64,000 nt of DNA from NCBI RefSeq assembly GCF_040717535.1, contig NZ_JBFEFI010000006.1:186001-250000 (forward strand). Direction: 5' to 3'. This document shows, in pieces, positions 54,908-64,000 of the stretch. The notes beneath the pieces are model-generated. The model was not told where the DNA came from. It saw only the letters and a list, made by a program, of their open reading frames with translations, and ran no database searches. The stretch's first letter is position 1, and each line of letters starts with the position of its first letter. Made by a program: the position numbers and the translations under genes. This stretch comes from Thalassoglobus sp. JC818 (lineage in GTDB: Bacteria > Planctomycetota > Planctomycetia > Planctomycetales > Planctomycetaceae).

Positions 54908-55792
54908 ATGCCATCCCGAATCGTCTGCTTCATCCTGTTTCTGTTGCTGGCTGCAATCCCAGGTTCGTTGATGGCCGAGCAGAATTCCCCACCGGTTCGA
55001 ATTCTCTTCGTCACTCAAAGCAAAGGATTCGTTCACGGATCGGTGCGCCGGGTCGAAGAGCTCGCCCCTGCGGAAATTGCGCTGACTCAACTCGCCCAGC
55101 AGTCCAAAGAGTTCAGCATCGACTGCACTCAGGACTGCGAAGCAGACTTCACTCCTGAGAACCTGAAGAACTACGACATCGTCGCGTTCTACACATCCGG
55201 CGATCTACCGATCAGCGAAGAAGCGATGGACTATTTCTTCAGCGAATGGCTTCGCGAAGAAGGTCATGGTGTCCTCGGTTTTCACTCCGCGACGGACACC
55301 TTTCACAACGACAAGCGGTATTGGGACATGATCGGTGGGACGTTCATTCATCACCCGTGGGGTTCTGGAACAGAGGTCACGCTGACAAACCACGAACCAG
55401 ATAACCCGATCATGGCTTCCTTCGGTCCGGAACATAGCCAGCAGGAAGAGATCTACATGTACAGGAACTGGCAACCCGAGAAAGTTCGAGTCCTGATGAG
55501 CCTCGACTACTCGAAGAGCCCGACAAACTCTCCGGTCAACACGCAATACGGCTATCACGTTCCAGTTTGCTGGATCAAGAATTACGGAGATGGAAAAGTC
55601 TACGTCAACAATCTCGGTCACCGAGAAGACACCTGGACACGTCAGGAATATCTCGATTCGATCCTGTCAGCCATCCGCTGGATCAAGGGTGATCTCGAGG
55701 TGGATGCCACTCCCAATCCGGAGTTGTCTCAGGCACAGGAAGCCAAAGCCAAGAGCGACTTCGAAGCGGGGCAGTTTCGGAAGCAGAAATAG
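54908..55792 (+). CDS. ThuA domain protein
   Basis: 294-aa exported protein. A signal peptide of about 20 residues (MPSRIVCFILFLLLAAIPGS) precedes a ThuA domain, a GATase-like fold of uncertain activity often found with Gfo/Idh oxidoreductases: RILFVTQSKGFVHGSVRRVEEL, then VLGFHSATDTFHNDKRYWDMIGGTFIHHPW. The C-terminal part is Lys/Glu-rich. The start at 54908 is chosen for the signal peptide; the frame is open upstream. Likely in carbohydrate utilisation; this is inference from the family. Confidence 0.9.
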   Translation: MPSRIVCFILFLLLAAIPGSLMAEQNSPPVRILFVTQSKGFVHGSVRRVEELAPAEIALTQLAQQSKEFSIDCTQDCEADFTPENLKNYDIVAFYTSGDLPISEEAMDYFFSEWLREEGHGVLGFHSATDTFHNDKRYWDMIGGTFIHHPWGSGTEVTLTNHEPDNPIMASFGPEHSQQEEIYMYRNWQPEKVRVLMSLDYSKSPTNSPVNTQYGYHVPVCWIKNYGDGKVYVNNLGHREDTWTRQEYLDSILSAIRWIKGDLEVDATPNPELSQAQEAKAKSDFEAGQFRKQK

Positions 55793-55867
55793 TCCCGTTT
55801 CGTGGTCTCGTTCCGGGGAATACTTTCATATCGTGCTGTCGATGACCTTCGTCCGCTGAGGTGAACC

Positions 55868-56380
55868 ATGTCCGCAGATCAACGACGGACAGCGATTTAT
55901 GCTGGAACATTCGATCCCGTGACGCTGGGACATGAAGACATTGTCCTCCGGAGCTCAAAGCTCTTCGACGAAGTCATCGTCGGCATCGGGATCAATCCCG
56001 ACAAGCACCCACTCTTCTCAGCGGAGGAACGCAAGCAGTTCATGGAAGAGATTTTTTCGCATGTTCCGAATGTCCGAGTGGAGTGTTTCACCGGTCTGAC
56101 GGTTGATTTCGCTCACGAACGCGGAGCATCGGTCATGGTCCGGGGTGTGCGAACTGTCTCAGACACCGAACTCGAATTCACGATGGCCCTCGCCAACCAC
56201 ACGATTGCTCCCGATCTGGAGACGGTGTTTCTCATGGCGGCCGAAGCGTACTCGCATATTTCCAGCACACTCATCAAGCAGATCGCGACGATGGGCCAGA
56301 ACACGAGTTCAGAACAATTGCGGAAATTCGTCCCGGTTCCCGTCATTCAGCCGCTGCTCGAACGGGTTCGACAGAAGTAG
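55868..56380 (+). CDS. coaD: Phosphopantetheine adenylyltransferase
   Basis: Cytosolic enzyme of coenzyme A synthesis that adenylates 4'-phosphopantetheine. The nucleotide-binding segment AIYAGTFDPVTLGHEDIV with the TxGH-type motif, the phosphate-binding IGINPDKHPLFSAEER and EAYSHISSTLIKQIA are all as in CoaD. 170 aa is a normal length. It follows the ThuA gene by 75 bp; no functional link is expected. Confidence 0.96.
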   Translation: MSADQRRTAIYAGTFDPVTLGHEDIVLRSSKLFDEVIVGIGINPDKHPLFSAEERKQFMEEIFSHVPNVRVECFTGLTVDFAHERGASVMVRGVRTVSDTELEFTMALANHTIAPDLETVFLMAAEAYSHISSTLIKQIATMGQNTSSEQLRKFVPVPVIQPLLERVRQK

Positions 56381-56477
56381 CACAGATTCGAGCAGAGTTG
56401 AAACTGAACGCCTAGGCTTCAACGAACATTGATCCGTTTCGCGAGAGGCGCTGTTCCATCAGCGACCGCCGATCGAA

Positions 56478-56807
56478 TTAGGCAGCCATTTCGCTCTCGG
56501 ACTCGATGCTCTGCTTTTCGACCGCCAGCAGAGCGCGTCGGCCTTCGCCGGTAATCCGGTACATCAGCCCGTCGTTTTTGTCTTCAAGCTGGAACGTCAG
56601 CAGGTCCATGGCGATCAATTGACCATGGATTTCAGTGAGAACCTCGGGGTCGATATTCTCGATTTGCGGAATCCGCCGAGCCCATCGCGGTCCGGATTCT
56701 TCAGAATCGCGTTCAATTTTGACTTCATCAAGAAGATCGAGATAGAGCTTTAAGACTGCTTGCCAGTCGGGGCGCTCTGCCAAGAGGTGATGGGTATTGA
56801 GTTGCAT
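56478..56807 (-). CDS. Small protein with winged-helix-like look, unknown function
   Basis: 109-aa protein beginning MQLNTHHLLAERP. It is helical with a strand pair and a stretch (LTEIHGQLIAMDLLTFQLEDKNDGLMYRITGEGRRALLAVE) that reads like the recognition helix and wing of a winged-helix DNA-binding domain. This is an impression from pattern only. The tail is acidic. A start at 56912 is in frame but adds unfolded-looking residues. It is divergent from the DUF420 gene. Confidence 0.6.
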   Translation of the reverse strand: MQLNTHHLLAERPDWQAVLKLYLDLLDEVKIERDSEESGPRWARRIPQIENIDPEVLTEIHGQLIAMDLLTFQLEDKNDGLMYRITGEGRRALLAVEKQSIESESEMAA

Positions 56808-56940
56808 GTTTCCGATATCGGATTTGAACCGGATCAACTCGACATTCAGGCATTGAGCAGGCGCAATCGTTACAGTTTCAACAAGTTGATGGATGGAATT
56901 CCCACATTCCACAAAACAGGTTCATGTTCCAGGCGTTTTC

Positions 56941-57462
56941 ATGAATCGACTCTATACTGCGTGCATCATGAAAAACGGTTTCCTTGGATACGATGCTTCG
57001 TTCATGCTGGACTTCGTTGTGACCGCTCTGGTCGCAATCGTACCTGTCCTGCTGTACAGTCTTTACGTCGTCAAGTTTCAGAAAAAGTATCGGCTTCATC
57101 GAAACTTGCAGATCGCCTTGGGACTGACTCTTCTGGTCGCAGTCACAGCTTTTGAAGTTGACACTCAAATCATCCATGGCGGATGGGAAAACATAGTCAA
57201 CAAGAACCCTGACTCTCCGCGACTGTCAGGAGAGGACTACCAATACGCACGAAGTGTTCTCCACTTTCACTTGATCTTCGCCATCAGCACCCCGTTTCTC
57301 TGGGCGATCACACTGTTCCTGGCGATGAAAAGGTTTCGCGGAGACCCCAAGCCGGGCGCTCACAGTCGATTGCACAAAGCTCTCGGATGGGCTTCGGTCA
57401 TCGACATCGTCATGACCTCGGTCACCGGCCTCTGGTTCTATTACGTGGCCTTCGTCGTCTGA
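56941..57462 (+). CDS. DUF420 membrane protein
   Basis: About 173-aa integral membrane protein with four to five hydrophobic segments (VVTALVAIVPVLLYSLYVV, the LQIALGLTLLVAVTAFEVD segment, HLIFAISTPFLWAITLFLA and one near the C-terminus). The conserved RLHRNLQ and DTQIIHGGW with nearby His fit DUF420 (YozB), which is often encoded with cytochrome c oxidase genes; none is near here. A start at 56968 is also possible. The role in heme-copper oxidase assembly is only an inference from family context. Confidence 0.8.
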   Translation: MNRLYTACIMKNGFLGYDASFMLDFVVTALVAIVPVLLYSLYVVKFQKKYRLHRNLQIALGLTLLVAVTAFEVDTQIIHGGWENIVNKNPDSPRLSGEDYQYARSVLHFHLIFAISTPFLWAITLFLAMKRFRGDPKPGAHSRLHKALGWASVIDIVMTSVTGLWFYYVAFVV

Positions 57463-57480
57463 CAACAACAACCCAAATGC

Positions 57481-58131
57481 TCATTGCGAGTCTGACGGAG
57501 AATTCAGCTCTTCGAGGTTGAATCCATCGCGGCTGTGCTGAAGCCCAGCATCTTTCAATTTCGAGAGGATGAAGTACTTGTGGTTCGCAACGGCCTGCTC
57601 TGTGATATTTAGGTGAGCAGCAACATCTTTGTTGGACAGACCTCGCACAAACAGAAGCTCAATGCATTTGAGTCGTTCGAACTCGCCGGTTGACTGCCAT
57701 TTGTCGATCCATTCTCCCAGGCATTCCGCGATCGCGATCTCCTCTCCCGATTTCCGTTCGACACTTCGTGCGATACTCGAAGCAACGCGGGCATTGCCCT
57801 GAACTTCGTAGTCTCCTCCCGAACTGTTCCCGGAGTGAAGCGGAAGCGTTGGCCGCCGGCCTTTCTTACGAAGCACATCTGTCAACTTGTGGGCTGCGAT
57901 CGCAAAGAGAAACGACTCCACGCGTTTTGACTCGTCGAAGTTTGGAAGAGCTGTCAAAAACCCGAGAAACGTTTCCTGCACAACGTCTTCAGACAGAGCT
58001 CGGTCACCGATGCGGCTGTTCACGAAAGCCAGCAGTCGACCTTCATAAAGCGAGATGCATTCTTGCCAGGCGGACTCGTCTCCCGTTCGAATTCGCTGAA
58101 TGAGTGCTCGTTCTTTCGAGGTGACTGACAT
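57481..58131 (-). CDS. ECF-type RNA polymerase sigma factor
   Basis: 216-aa sigma-70 family factor with region 2 (ALSEDVVQETFLGFLTALP) and region 4 (FERLKCIELLFVRGLSNKDVAAHLNITEQAVANH) separated by a linker, and no region 1.1 or 3: the ECF architecture. A Ser/Gly linker lies around residues 100-118. Region 4 has a clear helix-turn-helix. The start at 58131 is used; an upstream start to 58146 is also open. No anti-sigma gene is adjacent. The MoxR gene lies 131 bp upstream and could be its cotranscribed partner. Confidence 0.92.
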   Translation of the reverse strand: MSVTSKERALIQRIRTGDESAWQECISLYEGRLLAFVNSRIGDRALSEDVVQETFLGFLTALPNFDESKRVESFLFAIAAHKLTDVLRKKGRRPTLPLHSGNSSGGDYEVQGNARVASSIARSVERKSGEEIAIAECLGEWIDKWQSTGEFERLKCIELLFVRGLSNKDVAAHLNITEQAVANHKYFILSKLKDAGLQHSRDGFNLEELNSPSDSQ

Positions 58132-58262
58132 CGACAATCCAATCAATTGGATTTGAGCTCGTTTTGAAGAAGTCGTGAGAGTTCCACGCGAGCGAACGCT
58201 AAACAGACAGCATCAAATTGTTCTCAAGCAGAGTCGATAATCGACGACAAGCTGGGAACGGT

Positions 58263-59339
<1,077 letters not shown>

Positions 59340-59427
59340 TCGCGAACTCAATTGAGGTGGGATCGTCAGAGATAGTTGGGCTTCGAGTGTATCGAATCAA
59401 TTCCGTCGCTCAAAGGAGGGAGTCTCT

Positions 59428-60813
59428 TCACCGCATCAAGAGATGATTGTTCGCCATCGTAATTCCCGACAGCATCGACCCGATGATCCCCAGGAATCCC
59501 TGATCTGTTCCGCAGAGATAAAGGTTTTCGACAGGTGTGACTCCGTCGAGAACTTTGACCGGTGCTCCGTAGACCGCTCCTCGAACATGTCCCGTAAATC
59601 GCTTGATCGTGCGAGGCGTGAAGATATCGACATCGACTACGTGATCACGAAAATCCGGAATGTGTGCCATCGCTGAATCGACCATTCGATCAGCCCACTC
59701 CTTCTTCGCGGTGACATATTCTTCATCGCCGACAGAACACCAGTAATCCGGATTCGCGAGTGCTGTCATGCGAATGAAGCCGTCTTCGAGTTGCTGTCCG
59801 TCCTCGTAAGCGAAGTTGTTGGGTGAACAGATGATTCCGCTGCGAACATCGCACGGTTCTACCGGCGGTTCGTAGTGAAACTTTTCCTCGTTGTTGTAGA
59901 ACACGATGGTCTCATCGTGTCCCAAGTCGCGAGGCTGACAGTCGAGCACGTAAATCGCTTCGTTGAATGAGACTTCTCCCGCATCCGCGTTCAGTTGGGG
60001 ATGCGATTTCCCGCACAGTTCGTAGGTCTCCGCCACACCTGCAGAAGAGAGAATCGTTTCTGCTTCGTATTGCGTTCCGTCGTCCGTAATGACTCCGACA
60101 GCGCGATCGCCATCAACGACCACTTCCTGCACTCCCTGGCGAAGCTTGAGTTCGCCGCCCAGCGATTTGAATTGACGTGTGAGCGTCTTCAGGATTTTGC
60201 GAACCCCATCAAACGGGCGCCCGAATCCTTCTCGAAAGATGCTTTTGAACATGATCACGAACTGGTTGAAGTCCATATCATGCGGCAACGCTGACCCATA
60301 GAACATGAGCGGACAGAACAGCATATCGATCAGCATCGGATCAGTCAGATGCTCATTCAAAACCGTTCGGGCAGAGATCGGTTTCTGGCTGAGATTCAAC
60401 TCGTCGAATTCTTCGATTCGTTGGACGAGTTCCCGAAAACGATTCGCCTGATCGGGAAACTCTTCGCAAACCGTATCCAGAAACTGTTCGTAGTTATTGT
60501 CGAAGAACAGCTTCCGCCCTGGGAAGACGACAGATGATCCGTTCTGAGGTGACAGGTCGAAGTCATCCCATCGCAGTCGAAGTTGCTTCAACAACTTTGC
60601 CAATGGACCAGTCCGCGTTCCTGGAGCAGCATAGTTTGTGACAGCATGCAGCCCAACATCGTAATTCCGCCCCCTGAGCCGGTAGAAGGAATTCAGGCCG
60701 CCGATCGTCGTATGCCTCTCGAGGATACAGACGGACTTGTCGTAATAAGCAAGCCGGATTCCGGCAGCCAAACCGGACATTCCGGCACCAATGATGAGCG
60801 TGTCGTACTTCAC
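59428..60813 (-). CDS. Phytoene-desaturase-like FAD oxidoreductase
   Basis: About 461-aa flavoprotein with the N-terminal dinucleotide-binding motif IIGAGMSGLAAGIRLAYYD and the ERHTTIGGLNSFYR stretch of the CrtI/phytoene desaturase and CrtISO/retinol-reductase family. The C-terminal GAVYGAPVKVLDGVTPVENLYLCGTDQGFLGIIGSMLSG is the FAD-closing motif. The start is put at the GTG at 60813; the 30 upstream residues up to 60903 do not look like part of the domain. A role in carotenoid or lipid desaturation is likely but unproven. It is next to a beta-ketoacyl synthase. Confidence 0.82.
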   Translation of the reverse strand: MKYDTLIIGAGMSGLAAGIRLAYYDKSVCILERHTTIGGLNSFYRLRGRNYDVGLHAVTNYAAPGTRTGPLAKLLKQLRLRWDDFDLSPQNGSSVVFPGRKLFFDNNYEQFLDTVCEEFPDQANRFRELVQRIEEFDELNLSQKPISARTVLNEHLTDPMLIDMLFCPLMFYGSALPHDMDFNQFVIMFKSIFREGFGRPFDGVRKILKTLTRQFKSLGGELKLRQGVQEVVVDGDRAVGVITDDGTQYEAETILSSAGVAETYELCGKSHPQLNADAGEVSFNEAIYVLDCQPRDLGHDETIVFYNNEEKFHYEPPVEPCDVRSGIICSPNNFAYEDGQQLEDGFIRMTALANPDYWCSVGDEEYVTAKKEWADRMVDSAMAHIPDFRDHVVDVDIFTPRTIKRFTGHVRGAVYGAPVKVLDGVTPVENLYLCGTDQGFLGIIGSMLSGITMANNHLLMR

Positions 60814-60996
60814 AAGTTTGTCTTCAAAAGTTGTGTGATTCAGTCCATCAGCCCGTTTCGCGCACGGATCGCCGCAAATCTGCGACGAAGGTGTCGAGAG
60901 CAATTTGCTCTTTCCAGTGCACTCACTTGCGCGGTCCCACTCATTGAAAAGCTGAGTTTGCTCGTGCGAGCAAGTGCAAACAAATTTGAATACGGT

Positions 60997-62319
60997 CTAA
61001 ATGCGTTTTAGCAACCCTGCGCCCAAATGTCCGCCAAATCCTAGAGAAGTTTTCAGGAGTAGTCCGAGGGGCAGCGGCATTGATGTCGACATCGTCAACG
61101 GAACACCACATTCAGGATCGATCGATTGGAGATTCGCTGTGGGTGGCAAGCGTCCGTCTCGCAGTGACAGAATGCCGAGCGCTGTCTCAACCGCTCCCGC
61201 CGCTCCCATCAGATGCCCAATACTCCCTTTGACTCCAAACCCAGTCGGTAACTGAGCTTGGTCGCCGAAAATTCTGCGAATCGCACGCGACTCACAGAGA
61301 TCATTCAATTCTGTGGCGGTGCCGTGATAGCAAATCGAACCAATTTCCGGGGCGTGAACGGAGTGCCTGTCGATGAGCCTGCGGATCACTCTGCCGAGTT
61401 CTTCGCCTGATGTGTCGACATTCGTGATGCCCGACGGATCTGATCCCGTTTGTCCGCCAATCCATTCAGCGAGAGGCTTCGCTCGCCGCTTTTCGGCAGC
61501 TTCCCATTCTTCAAGAACGACAACAGCCGCCCCTTCTCCAACCATGAAGCCTGAACGCTGAGCGTCGAAAGGTCGACACGCTCCTGCTGGGTCATCTTCC
61601 GCTCGAGCCATCACTCCCAGCCGTCGATACGATCCCAACAGACCGGGGTGCAGCGAAGCATCCGTGCTCCCCGCGAGGACGCACGAAAACTCTCCACGCT
61701 GGATCCATTGAGCTGCCTGAATAATCGACAATAGCCCAGTTGCACAGGCTGCGACGGGACAGGCGACACCACCTTGAATTCCAAACTCTTGAGCCACCTT
61801 CATCGCTGGTGAGCTGGGAAACAGATCTGCAATCGAGATTGCGGAACTGCCTGAGTCAATTGATCGCTGATCGATTTGGAATTGATCGAACGCCTGCAAG
61901 TCGGGCTTGCTGGTCCCGATGACGCAACCGCTGTCCGTCAAAACATCCTTAGTCAAGCCGGCGTGTTGTAAAGCTTCTTCCGCCGCCTGCAACGCGAATC
62001 GAGTTGCGCGCACCGGTGAAAAAGCGGTCAACTGGTCATCCGCAACCGGTGCTCCGTAAGCTACAGGCCAGCTCTGCAATGATGTTGTCTTCTCTAGTTC
62101 GATGGCCTCGACAACTGGAGCTTGCTTTCGACCTGTTCGCTCAATCGCGAGTGATTTCGAAGCAGGGGTTTGTCCCAGACCAACTCGATCCAGAAAGCCC
62201 TGCCCCAACCACCGGCCAGCACGTTCGCCTTCCAAAATCGCCTGCCAGGTTGACTCTCGATTGGCCCCGAGCGGAGTCACCAGACCAATACCAGTGACAG
62301 CAACACGGACATCCTTCAC
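60997..62319 (-). CDS. Beta-ketoacyl-ACP synthase family protein
   Basis: 440-aa thiolase-fold condensing enzyme. The catalytic triad looks intact: Cys in VAACATGLLS, His in CYHGTATEL and His in KGSIGHLMGA. Start is placed at the GTG at 62319 (VKDVRVAVTGIGLVTPLG), since the upstream 33 residues are not family-like. Length fits FabF-type KAS II. No acyl carrier protein or other fab gene is adjacent, so it may serve a special fatty-acid or polyketide-type product; the downstream neighbour is a desaturase-like flavoprotein. Confidence 0.88.
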   Translation of the reverse strand: MKDVRVAVTGIGLVTPLGANRESTWQAILEGERAGRWLGQGFLDRVGLGQTPASKSLAIERTGRKQAPVVEAIELEKTTSLQSWPVAYGAPVADDQLTAFSPVRATRFALQAAEEALQHAGLTKDVLTDSGCVIGTSKPDLQAFDQFQIDQRSIDSGSSAISIADLFPSSPAMKVAQEFGIQGGVACPVAACATGLLSIIQAAQWIQRGEFSCVLAGSTDASLHPGLLGSYRRLGVMARAEDDPAGACRPFDAQRSGFMVGEGAAVVVLEEWEAAEKRRAKPLAEWIGGQTGSDPSGITNVDTSGEELGRVIRRLIDRHSVHAPEIGSICYHGTATELNDLCESRAIRRIFGDQAQLPTGFGVKGSIGHLMGAAGAVETALGILSLRDGRLPPTANLQSIDPECGVPLTMSTSMPLPLGLLLKTSLGFGGHLGAGLLKRI

Positions 62320-62371
62320 AACAGGCACCCCAATTGAGAGTGGAGTGCCGACATCAAAGAAACGCTGCGAT

Positions 62372-62587
62372 TCACTGCCGATTGCTCTTCCGACAGACTG
62401 CGAACAGGACAAAACCAACCATGATGGCCGTGATCAGGATTTCTGTCCACAACGGACGGATCAGCACCCCGTCGGCACCAGTCGGAGCAGCAGGAACTGG
62501 AGCCGGAGCTGGCCCCTGGCCCAAACAGAGTGTTCCCCACATCAGGAGAGCACCGCAGACGCTCAATATTCGCTTGCCAATTCTCAC
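62372..62587 (-). CDS. Small secreted/anchored protein with a Pro/Ala linker
   Basis: 71-aa protein from GTG: a signal peptide (MRIGKRILSVCGALLMWGTLCLG), a Pro/Ala-rich linker (PAPAPVPAAPTGAD) and a hydrophobic segment near the C-terminus (LITAIMVGFVLFAVC) before a short basic tail. It has no recognised domain. It is 52 bp upstream of the synthase on the same strand. A small membrane protein; no function is suggested. Confidence 0.55.
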   Translation of the reverse strand: MRIGKRILSVCGALLMWGTLCLGQGPAPAPVPAAPTGADGVLIRPLWTEILITAIMVGFVLFAVCRKSNRQ

Positions 62588-62757
62588 AATACACCTGTTC
62601 CATCTGTGACTTCACAACGTTCTTACTCATTCCCTTCGCTGCTGCATCGATCGAGTTTTCCCTCGCTCTTCAATTTATCTCTCGTCTGTCCACGCAAGGG
62701 ATGTAAACGAGCAGCCGTCACAACTCCCTCTTCGATTCGCAAAACCTGCAATCGCTC

Positions 62758-63255
62758 CTAAAGCATCGAGAGAATCGGTTGGCGTAACTCCTGAAAATGG
62801 TTCGCTCCCAGAAACACCGTTTTCCACGAGCGGGACCGAAGTCTCATCTTCTGAGCATATTCCCGCGTCCAGACACCATAAAAGGCATATCTCCGCCGCT
62901 GGAATTCCCACGTGACGGGATGGTAGTCCATTTCACTCGCTTCGAGAACTTCGTAGGCAAAAACCAATACGCTCCGAAATCCGTCCCCGAAAACTTCCTC
63001 CCATTTGAGGAGACTGTCGATGTCGTCTTGCATGGCCCAATTCTGCCAGCTTGGGCGACCTCCAAACGAACGTCGCCCTTTCACATCGATCAGCAAATTG
63101 CTGGCGGTTTGTGAGTAGACCACGAAATCCATGGACTTCAACGACTCATCGCCATGCAGCGCACGGCGAGTTTCGTTGACCGAAACGTAGGGACGTCTCA
63201 CCAATCGCAACAGCTTTTCGAAAGCAACGTCGTAATGGTTACACTGTTTTGCCAT
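62758..63255 (-). CDS. HYExAFE family protein, PD-(D/E)XK-like
   Basis: 165-aa protein of the planctomycete HYExAFE family, named for a motif near the N-terminus ([10 protein letters not shown] here). The core shows [13 protein letters not shown] and then [13 protein letters not shown], that is, Asp ... DVK, the acid-lysine pattern of the PD-(D/E)XK nuclease fold. This fold assignment is inference from the motif. The start at 63255 is 7 residues below an upstream start at 63276. The gene begins 17 bp inside the end of xylB on the same strand, so the two are coupled. Confidence 0.8.
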   Translation of the reverse strand: MAKQCNHYDVAFEKLLRLVRRPYVSVNETRRALHGDESLKSMDFVVYSQTASNLLIDVKGRRSFGGRPSWQNWAMQDDIDSLLKWEEVFGDGFRSVLVFAYEVLEASEMDYHPVTWEFQRRRYAFYGVWTREYAQKMRLRSRSWKTVFLGANHFQELRQPILSML

Positions 63256-64000
63256 CGTTCGATTCCGCTTCCACAAACTCGGCGATCGACTTGTAATCGG
63301 ACTTCAATGACTGATAGAGCTTTTGGAAAATGGGATAAGCCCGATTGTAGCTGGCCTTGGCCGATGTGTTCGTCTCGGTTTCGGTTTCGACTCGAATCGT
63401 TGCTTCGCAGGCTTCCACGACGCTGGAATATGCTCCGGTCCCGGCAGCTGCCAACAAAGCGACACCAAATGCCGGTCCTTCTTCCGCGTTGATCGTCACG
63501 ACATTCTGACCGTAGACATCGGCCTGCAATTGTCGCCAGAACTTGCTGCGTGCACCACCGCCTGAGACTCGAATCTGTTCGATCGGGATGTTCATTTCCC
63601 GAATCAGTTCCAAACAGTCTCGCATCGCAAAAGTCGCTCCTTCCATGACCGAGCGAACGAAGTGAGCTTTCTGATGCCGCAAGCTCATTCCCACCCACGT
63701 GCCGCGAGCATGTGGATCGGCATGTGGAGTTCGTTCGCCCGTCAAATACGGCAGAAAGAACAGACCTTCCGAACCAGCAGGTGCACGGTTAGCTTCGGCG
63801 GTCAGCAATTCGTAAGGGTCAACGCCCATCCCCTTAGCCGCCGCGACCTCTGCCAGTGCGAACTGATTTCGGTACCACTGCAAGCTTCCTCCGGCGGAAA
63901 GCACGCACCCCATGACATGCCATTTGTCACGCACCGCATGACAGAACGTATGAATTCTCCCGCCAGCGTCGATTTGCACTTCGTCGCTGTGGGCGAAGAC
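63239..64000 (-). CDS. xylB: Xylulokinase, C-terminal part (cut by window end)
   Basis: C-terminal 253 or so codons of an FGGY carbohydrate kinase, most like xylulokinase, which phosphorylates D-xylulose with ATP. Visible segments include [42 protein letters not shown] and [16 protein letters not shown], the last of these being the ATP-binding motif. The N-terminus lies beyond the right edge; the frame is open to position 64000. The stop overlaps the HYExAFE gene by 17 bp. Confidence 0.88.
   Translation of the reverse strand, partial: VFAHSDEVQIDAGGRIHTFCHAVRDKWHVMGCVLSAGGSLQWYRNQFALAEVAAAKGMGVDPYELLTAEANRAPAGSEGLFFLPYLTGERTPHADPHARGTWVGMSLRHQKAHFVRSVMEGATFAMRDCLELIREMNIPIEQIRVSGGGARSKFWRQLQADVYGQNVVTINAEEGPAFGVALLAAAGTGAYSSVVEACEATIRVETETETNTSAKASYNRAYPIFQKLYQSLKSDYKSIAEFVEAESNDGKTV

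Overview
The window looks like a piece of a planctomycete chromosome (order Planctomycetales in the broad sense). The signs are a HYExAFE-family protein, several MoxR/DUF58/von Willebrand (VWA) genes, paired Tat-type Gfo/Idh oxidoreductase and ThuA genes, FHA-domain proteins with unusual partners, many GTG/TTG starts, few clear Shine-Dalgarno sites and short operons on both strands. The assignment rests on gene content recognised by eye; no database search was run. I see no rRNA, tRNA, CRISPR array, IS element or prophage. The first and last genes run off the window edges.

Layout. 1-10.9 kb: a MoxR/VWA envelope cluster (two-VWA membrane protein, MoxR ATPase, secreted alpha/beta hydrolase, DUF58, BatA-like VWA protein, GATase-like membrane protein), closed by an opposing Ser/Gly/Asp-rich secreted protein. 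11-24.3 kb: housekeeping metabolism: NAD kinase, two-subunit 2-oxoacid:ferredoxin oxidoreductase (korA/korB), an MFS transporter, MOSC protein, MurD, a Gfo/Idh oxidoreductase, a short UvrC-like GIY-YIG protein, a 2-hydroxyacid dehydrogenase, TrpS and PyrD. 24.7-36.1 kb: a small conserved-looking protein, a large secreted hydrolase with an unrecognised C-terminal half, then a minus-strand run with an EAL phosphodiesterase carrying an FHA domain, a methanofuran-type cofactor pair (MfnD-like ATP-grasp ligase and MfnF-like kinase-fold protein, overlapping by 4 bp), an FHA-FHA-STAS protein and a glycosyltransferase; RidA, a small basic protein and a CPBP protease follow.

36.5-51.3 kb: an RND/MMPL transporter, YjbQ, a VIT+VWA protein, a DJ-1/PfpI protein, an orphan ThiS, a cysteine-less FmdB-like protein, an NfeD-type membrane serine protease behind a clear sigma-70 promoter, QueA, a leucine-rich repeat protein, a fused alkyltransferase/endonuclease V and YraN. 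51.9-64 kb: a Tat-exported Gfo/Idh oxidoreductase, an M42 aminopeptidase, a ThuA protein, CoaD, a DUF420 membrane protein, an ECF-type sigma factor, a second MoxR ATPase, a phytoene-desaturase-like flavoprotein, a beta-ketoacyl synthase, a HYExAFE protein and the C-terminal part of xylulokinase.

The most notable items are the MfnD/MfnF pair (implying a methanofuran-like C1 carrier), the alkyltransferase-endonuclease V fusion next to YraN, the stand-alone UvrC-like nuclease that keeps a four-cysteine cluster, the FHA-EAL and FHA-STAS signalling proteins that flank the cofactor operon, and the large C-terminal domain of the hydrolase at 24994-27408.
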